Of a stretch of DNA of 64,000 nucleotides, positions 43,186 to 54,650 are shown in pieces (the stretch's first letter is position 1; each line of letters starts with the position of its first letter). This DNA is from Beta vulgaris subsp. vulgaris (Eukaryota > Streptophyta > Magnoliopsida > Caryophyllales > Amaranthaceae): assembly GCF_026745355.1 (NCBI RefSeq), contig NC_079207.1, positions 9,155,238 to 9,219,237 of the forward strand. The letters are read 5' to 3'. The notes under the pieces are model-generated. The model made no database searches and had not been told where the DNA came from. It saw nothing but the letters and a program-made list of their open reading frames with translations. The translations under genes were made by a program, and so were the position numbers.

Positions 43186-44451
43186 GGGTGCGTTCTATTC
43201 AACTTATTGGACCTGAACTTATTGGAACTTATCTGAACTGAACTTATTGAACCTGAACTGAACTTATTGGAACTTATTAAACTGATTGACCTGATTGGAC
43301 CTGATTCAACTTATTGGACCTGATTGAACCTGATTGGAACTTATTGGACCTGATTGAACTGATTGACCTTATTGGAACCTTATTGGAACTTATTGACCCT
43401 GATTGAAACTTATTAGACCTTATTGGACCTGATTGAAACTTATTAGACCTTATTGAACCTGATTGAAACTTATTTGACCTTATTAGACAAAAACATTGAC
43501 CATGAATAACATAAATATTACCACTAACGTAAATACTACCCCTCAAAATTTTTTAGGAATAATAATTATTATAATTCGTCCTTTAAAAAATAATGATTAT
43601 TAATTATCTCTTATGATAATTAATTTAACAAAAAAATTACTATTTATATATTTGCCTATACATAACTTTCATCACTAATATATCTAATAGTGTTGTTTTA
43701 ATTTTATAAAACACTAGTAGAAAATCAAAAATTAATTTTGTAATTATAATATTGTTATCTCTAGTTATTTAAAGACGAATTGCAAAATATTGTAATTATA
43801 ATAATATTATTATTATTGTTAACCTTAATTATTTGACCATGATTATAATATTATTCAATAGCAATATGAATAATCAAATAATAGACAATAATACAAGTAT
43901 AATACTATACATTGTGGTACTTTAATAAAAAATTCTAATAATAACATAATCAGCTAATAGTAATATGAATAATAAATAATAGACATAATACAAATAATAA
44001 TAAAATAAAGACATATCAAATAAATAATAAATAATAGACATAATACAAATAAATAATAAATAATAGACACTAATACAAGTATAATACTATATAATCATTG
44101 TGGTACTTTAATTAAAATTCTAATAATAACATAATCCGCTAATAGTGATATGAAATTATGAATAACAAAATAGTGGACAATAATACAAATGTTTATTAAA
44201 CATTGACTATTTGGACCTTATTGGACCTTATTAGACCTGATTGGAACTTATTGGACCTTATTAGACCTGATTGGAACTTATTGCACCTGATTGAACTTAT
44301 TGCACCTGATTGGAACTTATTGGACCTTATTAGACCTTATTGGAACTTATTGCACTTATTAGACCTTATTGCAACTTATCTGAACTTATCTGAACTTATC
44401 TGAACTTATTGGACCTGAAACTTAATTTTTTAAGTTGAACAGAACGCACCC
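43186..44451. mobile_element. Tourist-like MITE with GACCTTATTG repeats, 1266 bp
   Basis: Left GGGTGCGTTCTATTCAACTT, right AAGTTGAACAGAACGCACCC (inverted), flanked by TTA at 43183-43185 and 44452-44454. Both arms (43195-43490 and 44205-44420) are runs of 10-11 bp units such as ggacctgatt and ggaacttatt in the same orientation. The AT-rich core holds a direct duplication of about 90 bp (43882-43973 and 44062-44155). Confidence 0.8.
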
Positions 44452-44469
44452 TTAATTTAATTAATTATA

Positions 44470-44956
44470 GGGAAATTCTCACTGGTACCATTCAACTATC
44501 GACTTTTCTCAATGGTAGGCATTATTCTTTTACCTTCCCAATAGTACCACTATGTTTATGACTGCTTAATTAAATTGATTTTTTCATTAAAAATAAGTTA
44601 AAATTATTAATGGATATAAAGTAGAAATATAATCCTACCCATTATCTTAACTTTTCCTCCTATAATTCAACATCCCAACGATTCATCACATTCCAATTAA
44701 CAGAGGAAGGTCCAATTTTGATGAGGATGAATTTTTGGTGTTGGATAGTGCGTATGGCAGCCAAGTATTAGATTAGGGTAAATATTCTTTTTTTTTAATA
44801 TTTATTAGTTACATTTAAAGTTTAGCCTAATTTCTGTTAATAATAAAACACTTTAAATAAAAAGTCATAAATATAGTGGTATTATTGGGAAGATAATAAA
44901 AAAATGTTTACCATTGAGAAAAGTCGATAGTTGGATGGTACTAGTGAGAATTTCCC
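44470..44956. mobile_element. MULE-like MITE with long terminal inverted repeats, 487 bp
   Basis: GGGAAATTCTCACTGGTACC and the inverted right end GGGAAATTCTCACTAGTACC continue to match, with few differences, for about 80 bp (including CAACTATCGACTTTTCTC). Flanks TTAATTATA (44461-44469) and TTAATTTAT (44957-44965) are a plausible worn 9-bp duplication. Long TIRs plus 9 bp point to the Mutator superfamily. Confidence 0.7.
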
Positions 44957-44966
44957 TTAATTTATA

Positions 44967-45587
44967 CTACCTCCGTCCTTTATTAGTTTACCCACTTTGA
45001 CTTATAACACTATTCGTCTTTATTACTTTGACCGTCATTTGTACTTTATATGTAAGTACTCCCTCCGTCCCATAATATAGTGCTTGCATTCCTCTTTGGG
45101 TGTCCCAAAATGTTAAGCCTATATCTTTTTTATCAATTTGTTTGGACTAAATTATCCTTCATTTCTACATAAAACTTTCCAAAATACCCCTACTTTCTTT
45201 TAAAATATGTGCCCCTATTTATTGTTTTACACCATTTCAAGATATATTTATTGCTCTTTCATTTTATTTTAAAGGAAAAAGAATAAAAAAAACTAGTTCC
45301 AAGACAAAAATACCCAATAAATATTTATATATATTTTTGTGAAATTCTAAAAGTCTTTCCATTTTCCTTAATTCTTGTGAAAAATGAGAAGTGAGCACTA
45401 CATTATGGGACGGAGGGAGTAGAATATAATCATGTGTGATATTGTTTGATTCGTCTCAATATGTAGTTTTGGAATATTAAATTTTTATAATTTTTACAAA
45501 TACATAATTAAAGATATTATTACTCAAAGTTTTACATCGATAAATGTGAAAAGTCAAAAGGGGTAAACTAATAAAGGACGGAGGGAG
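44967..45587. mobile_element. Stowaway-like MITE carrying a second Stowaway
   Basis: Left CTACCTCCGTCCTTTATTAG and right CTAATAAAGGACGGAGGGAG are inverted copies, with TA at 44965-44966 and 45588-45589. The element is interrupted by the one at 45059-45419. Confidence 0.8.
45059..45419. mobile_element. inner Stowaway-like MITE, 361 bp
   Basis: Left CTCCCTCCGTCCCATAATAT and right ACATTATGGGACGGAGGGAG, with TA at 45057-45058 and 45420-45421. It lies inside the element 44967-45587 and must be the younger insertion. Confidence 0.8.
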
Positions 45588-45635
45588 TATATTAATAAAA
45601 ATTATAAAAAGTTGATACTTTAATTTTTGACTTGG

Positions 45636-45811
45636 ATGCAACGAGTGTCATAAATGAGCTGAAATTAATTTTCTCGACACATGTTCATGTAACTAAAGGC
45701 TTCCAATCAATGATAAAACATGATAAACGAAAGAAGAAAGGGAAAAACGGATTCACCGCTAGCTGTCGCAAGAAAAGTTAACTTTAGCGTCATTTATGAC
45801 ATTCGTTGCAT
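45636..45811. ncRNA. candidate miRNA-like foldback or small inverted-repeat element
   Basis: Arm 1 (45636-45679) starts ATGCAACGAGTGTCATAAAT; the reverse complement of arm 2 (45766-45811) starts ATGCAACGAATGTCATAAAT. The arms pair over roughly 40 nt with a few mismatches and one bulge, enclosing about 85 nt. Size and mismatch pattern suit a plant miRNA precursor, but no known miRNA was recognised and a worn MITE is equally possible. Confidence 0.35.
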
Positions 45812-46731
45812 ACATGCCAATAGTTTGGGGTGTCGTTTTTGCTACGCAAAATTGGTGGTGTCGGGTGCACCCGCGCCATATAATATAACTTGTGGTGTTG
45901 AGGCCGAATTTTACCTACTATATATACACGTTGTCATCATTAAAATCACACAAGGGCAGCAAATTATTGTAATATTATGAAGTAGGAGTAATACTTAAGT
46001 TGTTAACAAGACAAACTTCTTAAATTATTGTTATATCGCAGTTTGTCAACATCTCAATGACTCAATGTATGTTGTCTTCTCATAATTTAAATATATAAAG
46101 GAACTCCTTAAAAAAAAAAACAATGAGATTTGAAGTATATTACATTGTTTGATTCTCCTAAAGTAACATCAGTATGATTATGTATTGTGATTGAGTCATT
46201 CTAGAAATTACCCAATTATATATTTCACATTTCAGCATTATATCAAATGTGATTTTGAGTAAGGTCTAAGTAGAGCTTATCTAAAGTTTCAGCACTCTAA
46301 TATTGTATTACTAGTTAAGATAATGAGAGGCAATAGTGATAGGTACATGACATACACTAACTAACAATAGTAAAATCAAATTTTGTTACTATTAATTCCT
46401 TATCTAATTATAGTATGGCCTTCGAATCTATATAGGATTCTCTCAACTAATTATTGCAACAAGAATAAAAATATAGAGCGTTGATAAGAGTAGATCGACG
46501 ATTTAAAGGATTTGGAAAAGATCATACGATGCCAGCATTATTACATGAGAATGTTTGGAGCATTGTAAAACACGAATTCAGCTTGGAAATATAATTGAAG
46601 GCAATATTGTTTTAAGAGTACTTGATTAGACGTGCAATATAATATACTTAGTAATTTTTTCTTCATTGGTCCAACAACTAGATACTTGTCAATAACGAGA
46701 AACGTATTTCTAACCGTTATAATTTATAATA
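45812..46731. other. AT-rich spacer, nothing recognised
   Basis: No supported gene. A frame at 45720-45980 overlaps the foldback and has no coding character. Confidence 0.4.
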
Positions 46732-46949
46732 CTTCCTCCGTTTTTTTAGATGTTACACTTTCTATTTTAGGAAATTTTAAATTAGATGTTACACTTTTAT
46801 TTTGGGTAATAACTTCTCTCTATCTCTCTCCTATCACATGTTCACATGAGGCCCTTTTGTTTTTCATTCTCTCTATATCTCTCCACTCCAAAAATTACCT
46901 AGGAGTCCGTGACTTGAAAAGTGTAACATCTAATAAAAAACGGAGGAAG
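46732..46949. mobile_element. Stowaway-like MITE, 218 bp
   Basis: CTTCCTCCGTTTTTTTAGAT left, ATCTAATAAAAAACGGAGG then AAG right, TA at 46730-46731 and 46950-46951; inner repeat GTTACACTTT / GTGTAACATC. Confidence 0.75.
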
Positions 46950-47866
46950 TAGAAGATTTTGGGAGAAAAAGATTTAGGGAAAAATAGAAGGTTTTGGAAA
47001 GAGTATGAGGAAAACAAAATATTATGTGTTATAAGTTAAACGAACTAGAATTGGTTTGATTCACTTGGTATAGATTCCACTCATGATTTCAAAGTTACGG
47101 AGTTCAAATCTTATTAAGTAAAGAACATTTAGAGAAGGATTCGCCTTAACATTCTCCCTCGTTTTAAATGTTAGGGATTCTAAATTAAGGTTTATATAAG
47201 AACAGTTTAAAGGTTATTCATCTAACCGATTAACCATGCATGGTGACGATAGATATAAGATTAGAGGGAGAGTTCCAATCTTAACTACATCCATCGGGTC
47301 GCCACGTCTCTTGTTTACTGACAAGTGGGCCCCAATAATCATAGAACAAGTATAGTAGATTAAGTAGAATATACGTATAAGCCTACTACTTCTCTACTTA
47401 GAAAAAGAAAAAGAAATGGATAGATGTGGTTATGGTGTACCAGATTAACTCGAACAAGAGAAGAAAGCATGTGCATGCCTACGTGTGTATTGTGATAATG
47501 TAAATCTAAATCTCCCTCTTTCTGTCTCCACGTAGTTACTTTTGCTTCACTTCCACTTTAGCCAAGCATGTGATGCTCTTCATACAAATAATGCATCACA
47601 AAATTATACTTCAGCAGGAAAATTAATGTTTTGTGTAGTAGTATATATATTTTAAGTAATTAGCAAGTTTAGTCCTAGAAAATAATTAGGCTAAAAGTAA
47701 CTAGATCTTTATATTTTTTTATCCTACTGAGATTCTATTCATGAGAAGTGATTAAGATAAGACTAATTGATCGACCTTTCATGCATGCATTAGAGTATTT
47801 TCTCATATATACTTTCAATCAATAGTCATATTGCTCTAGTTGTTGTGAGTTCTTCTTCCACTTGTA
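46950..47866. other. spacer with a weak SINE-like stretch and a non-repetitive ACGT-rich block
   Basis: About 47050-47180 resembles a tRNA-SINE (GAGTTCAAATC as B-box). About 47290-47600 is more complex sequence with ACGT cores (gccacgtctc, cctacgtgtg, tccacgtag) and could be regulatory. No gene recognised. Confidence 0.35.
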
Positions 47867-48166
47867 CTCCCTCTATTTTTATTTTTTTCATTCTCGCTTG
47901 AAATCTTGACACTATTCATACTTAAAGAGAATCTTCTTATTTTTTTTTCAATTTATAAGAAAACATATAGTCATGTCGGATCTTGTTTGATTCGTCTTAA
48001 TACTTTATTAATATTAAATCGTTATAGCTTTTACCAATATATAACGAAAGATATTTAAGTTCAAAGATGTGCATTGAGAGACATGCACATGATTAATGTA
48101 GTTTCTCGCAAAAACATGAAAGTTAAAGATAGTTTGTGACAAAAAATCCTAAAAAAACAGAGAGAG
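47867..48166. mobile_element. Stowaway-like MITE, 300 bp
   Basis: CTCCCTCTATTTTTATTTTT left, AAAAAAACAGAGAGAG right, TA at 47865-47866 and 48167-48168. Same subfamily as 4599-4862 and 50380-50636. Confidence 0.7.
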
Positions 48167-49849
48167 TACCGTTTATGTAAGATAAAATTAGTTATGTGAG
48201 ATATTGATATACTTGTTCTGAATTATACTCTTTTATTATCAATTTTATAATTTTTACTTATAGGAAATACGAGTTATTAATAATTAAAAATATACATTAA
48301 CAAATTTGTCCAAAAAAATGTGTCGAATATTTTGAACCAAAGAATGTATTGTACGTTAATCTTTAAACATGTTTCTTTTGGCTAGGCCAAGAGGCCCAAG
48401 ACCTCAAAAAAGCTGAAAAGCTTGTTTGAACAAAATAGACAACTCAAACATTTTGCTCTATCTTTTAGTACGTAAGAAAATGAATAGATCAAAAAAAGGG
48501 TAGGGGGTACTTAAGTGTAGCTATAGTTGTGTTTTATTCTTTTGTTTGTATGTTGAAAACTCCAATTTGTTAAGGTAAAAATCAAAGTCACTTTCACAAA
48601 TACTAAAAAACTAGAGTTCAAAATTTACCAGATAAACAAACGAACCAATACAAACTATATGGTCCAAATCTAAGCCATCCAATTACACAAAAAAAAAAAA
48701 TTGAGCAAAATTTGATTTGTGAAATAGACTAATATATAGTACTTCAAGAAGGTGGTAACTTTAAACAATAGGTGAACTGTAGTGGCAGGGAGCAAAATTG
48801 AGGAAACTAAGATGACTTTTTGGAAAATTAAAAAATTATAGTGTATGTACTCTAATACTATATGAATATTTTTATAAGAAGGGTTGTGCATGGATTGTAT
48901 TTTACAATCACTCGCCATAAAAGTGGGAGTATATTTCATTAGAAAGGTAAAAATGAAGAAATCTAAGGCTTCTAAGGCCTGAGGTATAGTACTATATATG
49001 TGCCCTAATGCTGATGACCAGGCCCACTGTTTCCCCGGGATTTTCGGTTACTGTTTCTCAAACTTAAAGCTGGTAGTACTTTTGCAATTGAGTGGTGTAA
49101 TTATGTACATACTTAATAATTATTCGAATCCCTTTTCCCTTCTTTGTACTTTGTACTGCCGTGACTTATATGAATCAATAAAAAAAAATTAATAATTATT
49201 TTTCATATTTTTTTCATTCCTAAAGTCATAAATATAGTAATTATAAAATTGTTTAAAAGGTTATAGAATAGTGTGAGTAAGATAAAAGAGAGTGGTGTAT
49301 TCGACTTTTCTGTGTAACTTTATTGTGTAACATTCAAAATGTTATAGATTTTAACAAGAATGACATGTACTATACAGATAATGGTATACATTTCATGTTA
49401 TTTTGTTTACTTTTATATCATTTGATAATAATCTTTTACTACAAAATAAGTGGTGGTTCAGTTACGTCTTAGAATTTTGCTTGCCCCTGCATATAATAAA
49501 TTAAATAGATAAAATTTAGAGAAGTATTATATTGTACAAGATTTACTAACTCCGTTTTAAAAGATTTACATGATCACGATTTACATTTAGGGATAATATA
49601 ATTAAGAAATTTGCCAAAAGTATTAAGTATGTGAGAGAGAGAGTCCAAAAGTATGGAGAGAGTTTCTAAAAGTTGAGAAAAGTATAAAATAAAAGTGTAT
49701 AGACTAAAATAAAACGATCTATAAAGAAAAGTGTTTAGATTAAAATAACGGAGACAAATATATTAAGCGGTTACTTCTAAGTAAATGCGATATTGTGAAG
49801 TGAGCATGAGAGGATTCAATAATTACAATAGACATTAGCTACTCACTAA
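48167..49849. other. AT-rich spacer
   Basis: No gene. A SINE-like 3' tail (attcgaatcccttttccctt, near 49123) and microsatellite-like A/T runs only. Confidence 0.45.
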
Positions 49850-50917
49850 GGGCCTGTTCTCCCCAAGTTATTTTCAGTTCAGTTCAGTTCAGCTCCAATC
49901 AGTTCAGTTCAACTCCATTCTTTTATAACCATTTTGTTAAATATTATTATTATGTCGGTATAATTTATTTTACTAATTACTTTATTATTATTATTATTAT
50001 TATTATTTATTTTTATATCATTACTATTAAGTATTATTATTATTATTATTACTGTTGTTGTTTCTATATATTATTGTTGTTTATTATAGCTTTACTCATT
50101 ATTTACTATTATTATTAGGAGGAACATGGTTTAGGTCAAAGCACAAATAAACCCACGTTTTTTAGCCCATAAACCAATCAAATCGCGTCAAGACGGTTTA
50201 TGATGTAATTTACGCGGTCCAACCCAATCATTATTTTTATTACTAAATATTATTATATTATTAGATATAATTATTAAAATAGTAATATTAATTTACTTCT
50301 TAGATATTACTGTTATTATATATCATCATCAAGTATTACTATATTAATACAAATAATATAAAATAATTACTATTAAGTACTCCCTCTGTTTTTTTTTATC
50401 CTTCTCACTTGGAATCTTGACACTATTCATACATAGAGAGAATCTTCTCAAATGTTCTCAATTTATAAGAAAAAACATAGTCATGTGGGGTCTTGTTTGA
50501 TTCGTCTCAATTAGTACTTTATTAATATTCAATCGTTATAATTTTTACTAATATATAATGAAAGATAATTAAGTTTTAAAACGTGCATTGGAAGACGCGC
50601 ACAGAAAAGTAGGAATGATAAAAAAAACAGAGGGAGTATCATTTTTATCATTAATTATTATTATTAATAATTTATGATTATTAATATTATATATTTATAA
50701 TTATCATTTAGAAATATCCAAAATACTATTATTATTATTATTATTCATTATTATTACTTATCATTATAATTATTATTTAATATTCATATTATTATTGTTT
50801 CAATATTATTTATATATTTATTACATTCAATTCAATTCAATTCAGTTCAAATCAGTTCATTTCAGCTCCAGTCAGTTCAATTCAGTTCAGTTATTTTATG
50901 CCGAAGAGAACAGGCCC
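49850..50917. mobile_element. Tourist-like MITE with CAGTT repeats, 1068 bp
   Basis: Left GGGCCTGTTCTCCCC, right GAAGAGAACAGGCCC (inverted), flanked by TAA at 49847-49849 and 50918-50920. CAGTT pentamer runs lie near both ends, with long ATT microsatellites between them. A Stowaway (50380-50636) is inserted inside. Confidence 0.8.
50380..50636. mobile_element. Stowaway-like MITE nested in the Tourist-like element
   Basis: CTCCCTCTGTTTTTTTTTAT left, TAAAAAAAACAGAGGGAG right, TA at 50378-50379 and 50637-50638. About 257 bp. Confidence 0.8.
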
Positions 50918-50920
50918 TAA

Positions 50921-52174
50921 ATCATCAATTCAAGGTAGAATCTTGTGAGTATTAGTATTAACTGAGCTTGAGTTCTTTCACCACACAAAGACCCTGCATT
51001 TTTAGGCACAATTTATGTTAAGTCCGATTCGTTTTAGTTCAATTTAGTTTAACTATTTTCCCCTGACAGTTTTATTTCAGTTCAGTTGAAGTCATTTCAT
51101 TTCACTTTTATTCAGTTTAGTTCGCTTTAATTTTATGTTCGGCTTAGTTTAGTTCGAAAAAAATAGGGCGAAAATGCTCCTAACACAGGTTTTCTCCGGA
51201 ATTACGTCTAGTTGTAATATATCTATGGTACTTCTGCAATAGAGTATTAGGTTTTGCGGGAGATGGTTTGTTCTCCACGTTTGAAGCATGTAGTCACGTA
51301 GTAGCGGAGTACTATGCTTTCACTTCCAGCTACTCCAAAATGGAAAATGTGAACGGCTATTAAGTTAAAGTGGACGGTTATGGCCTTAACCCCACGAGTA
51401 CAATAATTGCTTTTGTAGTGGATCTTTCCCTGTAATATTGCCGCAAATTCCAAGCGTAATGATACACAAGAAATTGAATTAGTTATAATACATTACATAC
51501 AAAAAAAGAGTTGGATAATAATATAATCACCTTGTTTCTGTTAAATATTTAGTACTTTTTGATCACCTGATTCTTTAGGCATGATTGTCAATTCAACATT
51601 TTAAACTATATTTTATATCTCTATTTGTTGATAAGCAAATATTATAAAATTGTTGATATTTTAATACTATATATTGTGGTGGAAGTCAAAACATGTCAAT
51701 TACAAAGAACTGGATGATGTATACTTCTTATTTCTAACTCAAGTAAGAAAGGGCGCATATACAAGTATATAACAGTTTTTCTATGGTCATAAAAATGATT
51801 TTTGCACTGTGTTCCTATGTTGCACGTCGTAAATGCTTTATATGTATGTGATTGTGTGAGATATATGTGATGATGCATGGATCAGACATTGCATGCACGA
51901 AAACTCATTATTATGGACGTTGTTTTAACTTTTACCCTTTAAGATAACACAAATCATCAAACTTCTCCCTATAAATGATTGGAAGCTAATAATTAGATGC
52001 ATCTAGCAAAACTTCTATACACAAAAAAATGTTTGTCGTGTCTCTTCTCAAGTCCAATACCTTTCATGACGATTAATCATGCGAAGAATTTTGCGATCCA
52101 TAGAGCCCTAAAAATCTCCTCAACCCTTGAATGTACCAAAAATTGCAAGCTTACAGTGAAATCATATTCGGCAA
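50921..52174. other. AT-rich spacer with a degenerate CAGTT stretch
   Basis: About 51008-51170 contains ttagttcaatttagtt and cagttcagtt motifs without clean ends, probably a decayed Tourist-like copy. No gene. Confidence 0.45.
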
Positions 52175-52490
52175 ATGCGGTTTGATGGTGCAATGGTGAT
52201 AGCCCGGGGCCATGGAATCTTAACTTCACCATTAATTTCACCACGAATGAAATGGGAAGAGGGCTGGAAATGAAAATAATCTACAAGAGCCCTAATCGAT
52301 TCAAACGTTGTGGCAGACTCTCTTAGCTTGCTAAACAAGGTCTTACGAGAAAGGACAAATTCATAACATGGTTATAATCCTTTCCCTGATGTATTGATTG
52401 CTAGTAATATTCATTCTGCTACCTTTGAGAAGAGCTTAAGCTGGTTGTAATATGTACCGTTATTTTATGAAATAATAAAACAAAACCACT
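52175..52490 (+). mobile_element. possible LINE 3' fragment
   Basis: One frame reads DSNVVADSLSLLNKV, like the VADSL-type end of retroelement RNase H domains. A second frame downstream reads FPDVLIASNIHSATFEKSL to a stop, then attttatgaaataataaaac, which resembles a LINE tail. The frames are broken and short, so this is tentative. Confidence 0.25.
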
Positions 52491-54117
52491 TATAAAAAAA
52501 TGTTTGTCATGCGTACTGAAGCTACTAACAGAGACTAATCATAGAATTTGTTTTTGTAAAGTAGCAAACTAAGAAAAAAAAAAACAAGACAAACACTATA
52601 TACACAAAAAACGTATTAGATGCATACCAAGTATAGCAACTAACTACTCTAATCCAAGTAGTTTTCACTGATATAACATCTCTTTTACAAGAAGAAATCT
52701 TGAAAATTAATTTGTAACGTGACTTCTTAAATCACACTCATTGAAAATATTCTAACATAGTAGTATTGACTCTTTGGCACGAGAGATTACTATTTTGTCA
52801 TCTTATAATCTTATGTCTGTTGCATAGCTGGTAAAAGATAAAGAAAAAGAAAAGTATGATACGCATGGATTAACATGTTTGCAAATGACTAGAAATTTTA
52901 GTACTTTTTGTAATCTATTACTCTACCAAGTAGAAAAGCGAGAAAAAAGGGGAGAATGGTTAAATTTAACCCAAAAGGCTAGCTTACTTACTATTTTAAT
53001 TGCTTTGACTGGTCTTCCATGCTTAGAATAGAATAGTCAAGTGTTTATAAACTCGATTATATTGTTTCTTAGGTTGTTTTTTCTTTTCCTGCCATCTTTT
53101 TCAATTTAGTTGTGACACTTTTAAAATCACGGACTCCTAAATAATGTTTGGAGAAAAGAGAGATAGAGAAAGAAAATAAAATGGTCCCATATACTAGGAG
53201 AGAGATAGAGAGAAGTTTCCCAAAATGAAAGTGTCACAATTAAATTGAAATTTCCCAAAATAGAAAGTGCCACGACTAAATTAAAACAGATAAAATAATT
53301 AAATTATTAGATTTGTGAAGGTCGGTAGATCAATAAATTAGTACAAGTAACGAATATCACTAGATATAATTAATTGATCTTGTTTTATTATCCTGACAAT
53401 AACTGTGATTATTAGTTCTATAAAAACCTGTATTTATAAATAAAAGAAAAGAGTAAGTTTTCTGCAAGATTTTTATTTGCCTCCCATCCCATGTTAACTT
53501 TTGTCTCTAAATTCCTTAGCTATTTTTCTCCTTTGTACGCATAAGACAAATTCTTTGACAGTAATTTAAAAAGTTAATTTTCATTAACATTAAGCTCTTT
53601 TTTTTTTTTTTTTGGGATACTTGTAGGTTGCCAACCATGTCAGATTTCATTATTCATCCACTAATTAACTGTTTAGATTAAGGGAATAAAACTTTTGTTA
53701 AACTAAGCTACACGTATCACATTCCACGTTGAAAAATGATGTTTTAAAGAAAATTAATAGAAGTATACCTGTCTTATTCGCACCAATATTATACAATATA
53801 CATAGGTGTATATATACATAGGGCCTAGCTAGGTGTATAAACTAAGAAGCCTTGACCACTCGTATGTTCAAATCAAGCTTGTTTGGTGGGAGTGGAATTC
53901 ATTTCGTGACTTTGAGTTTGCAAGTTCGAACCTCACTACTTACTTGTATTTAAAAGTAGGAATTTGTGTACACTCTTCTACTCTCAAGCGTTGATCTATA
54001 TAGTTGGGCTGACTAACATAAGATATGTGTTGTTTTAGTAGGGTCCTTCTTCTTATCGAGTAATTTCCTAGTGGAGTCAAAAGAATAATATTGTGCGGCC
54101 CATAATATTCATATAGG
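52491..54117. other. AT-rich spacer
   Basis: A worn element with inverted ends tttagttgtgacacttt / aaagtgtcacaattaaa lies at about 53102-53256. A weak SINE-like B-box (gcaagttcgaacctc) is near 53921. No gene recognised. Confidence 0.45.
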
Positions 54118-54650
54118 TAGGGATGGCAATCCAGTCCGAATTCGAAGGAAAAAATCCGAGTTGACTCCGACAAAAAAGTAATCCGACTCCATTTAAAAAG
54201 TCCGACTCCGAGTCGGAGGAGGGTCGGAGTCGGATCGCATAGAATAAATCAACATCCAAATCCGACTCCGACTTTGAGTCAATCAATCCTTTTTTCTTAT
54301 TTATGTTAATGTATAATTTATGTATAACCTGACTTCGACTTTCAGCCAACGGTATTATATAGGATTTTTCCATTGAAGAAATGATTGTTTTAAATAATGG
54401 TAATATTTGAATTATTTGTACTATATAAGATTTCCATATGATTATAAGAATAAATTATAATGATGATTAGATTATTGTATTATAGAAAACTATTTTATTA
54501 TAAAAAAATGGGCAGAAATCCGACTCGGGTGGGACTCGGATTTTAAGTCGGGTGGGACTCGGATGTTCGGAGTCTGACTCGGATTTAAAATCCGACTTCT
54601 TGTAGGGTCAGAGTCGGATTATGCATAATCCGATCCAAGTCCGACCCGTT
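54118..54650. mobile_element. hAT-like MITE, truncated inverted copy 2
   Basis: Starts TAGGGATGGCAATCCAGTCC and runs as an inverted relative of 41878-42462, sharing gattatgcataatccga near its other end. It stops after CCGACCCGTT, so the matching GCCATTCCTA terminus is missing. About 533 bp. Confidence 0.7.

Noticed and set aside
43277..43546. Frame with repeated SNKFQSGSIR units
   Set aside because: A translation of the 10-11 bp tandem repeats in the Tourist-like element; no independent coding evidence.
54077..54373. Asp/Ser/Glu-rich open frame
   Set aside because: It is a reading of the ctccgac/gtcggag motifs of the hAT-like copy, matched by the same kind of frame in copy 1 at 42233-42466.
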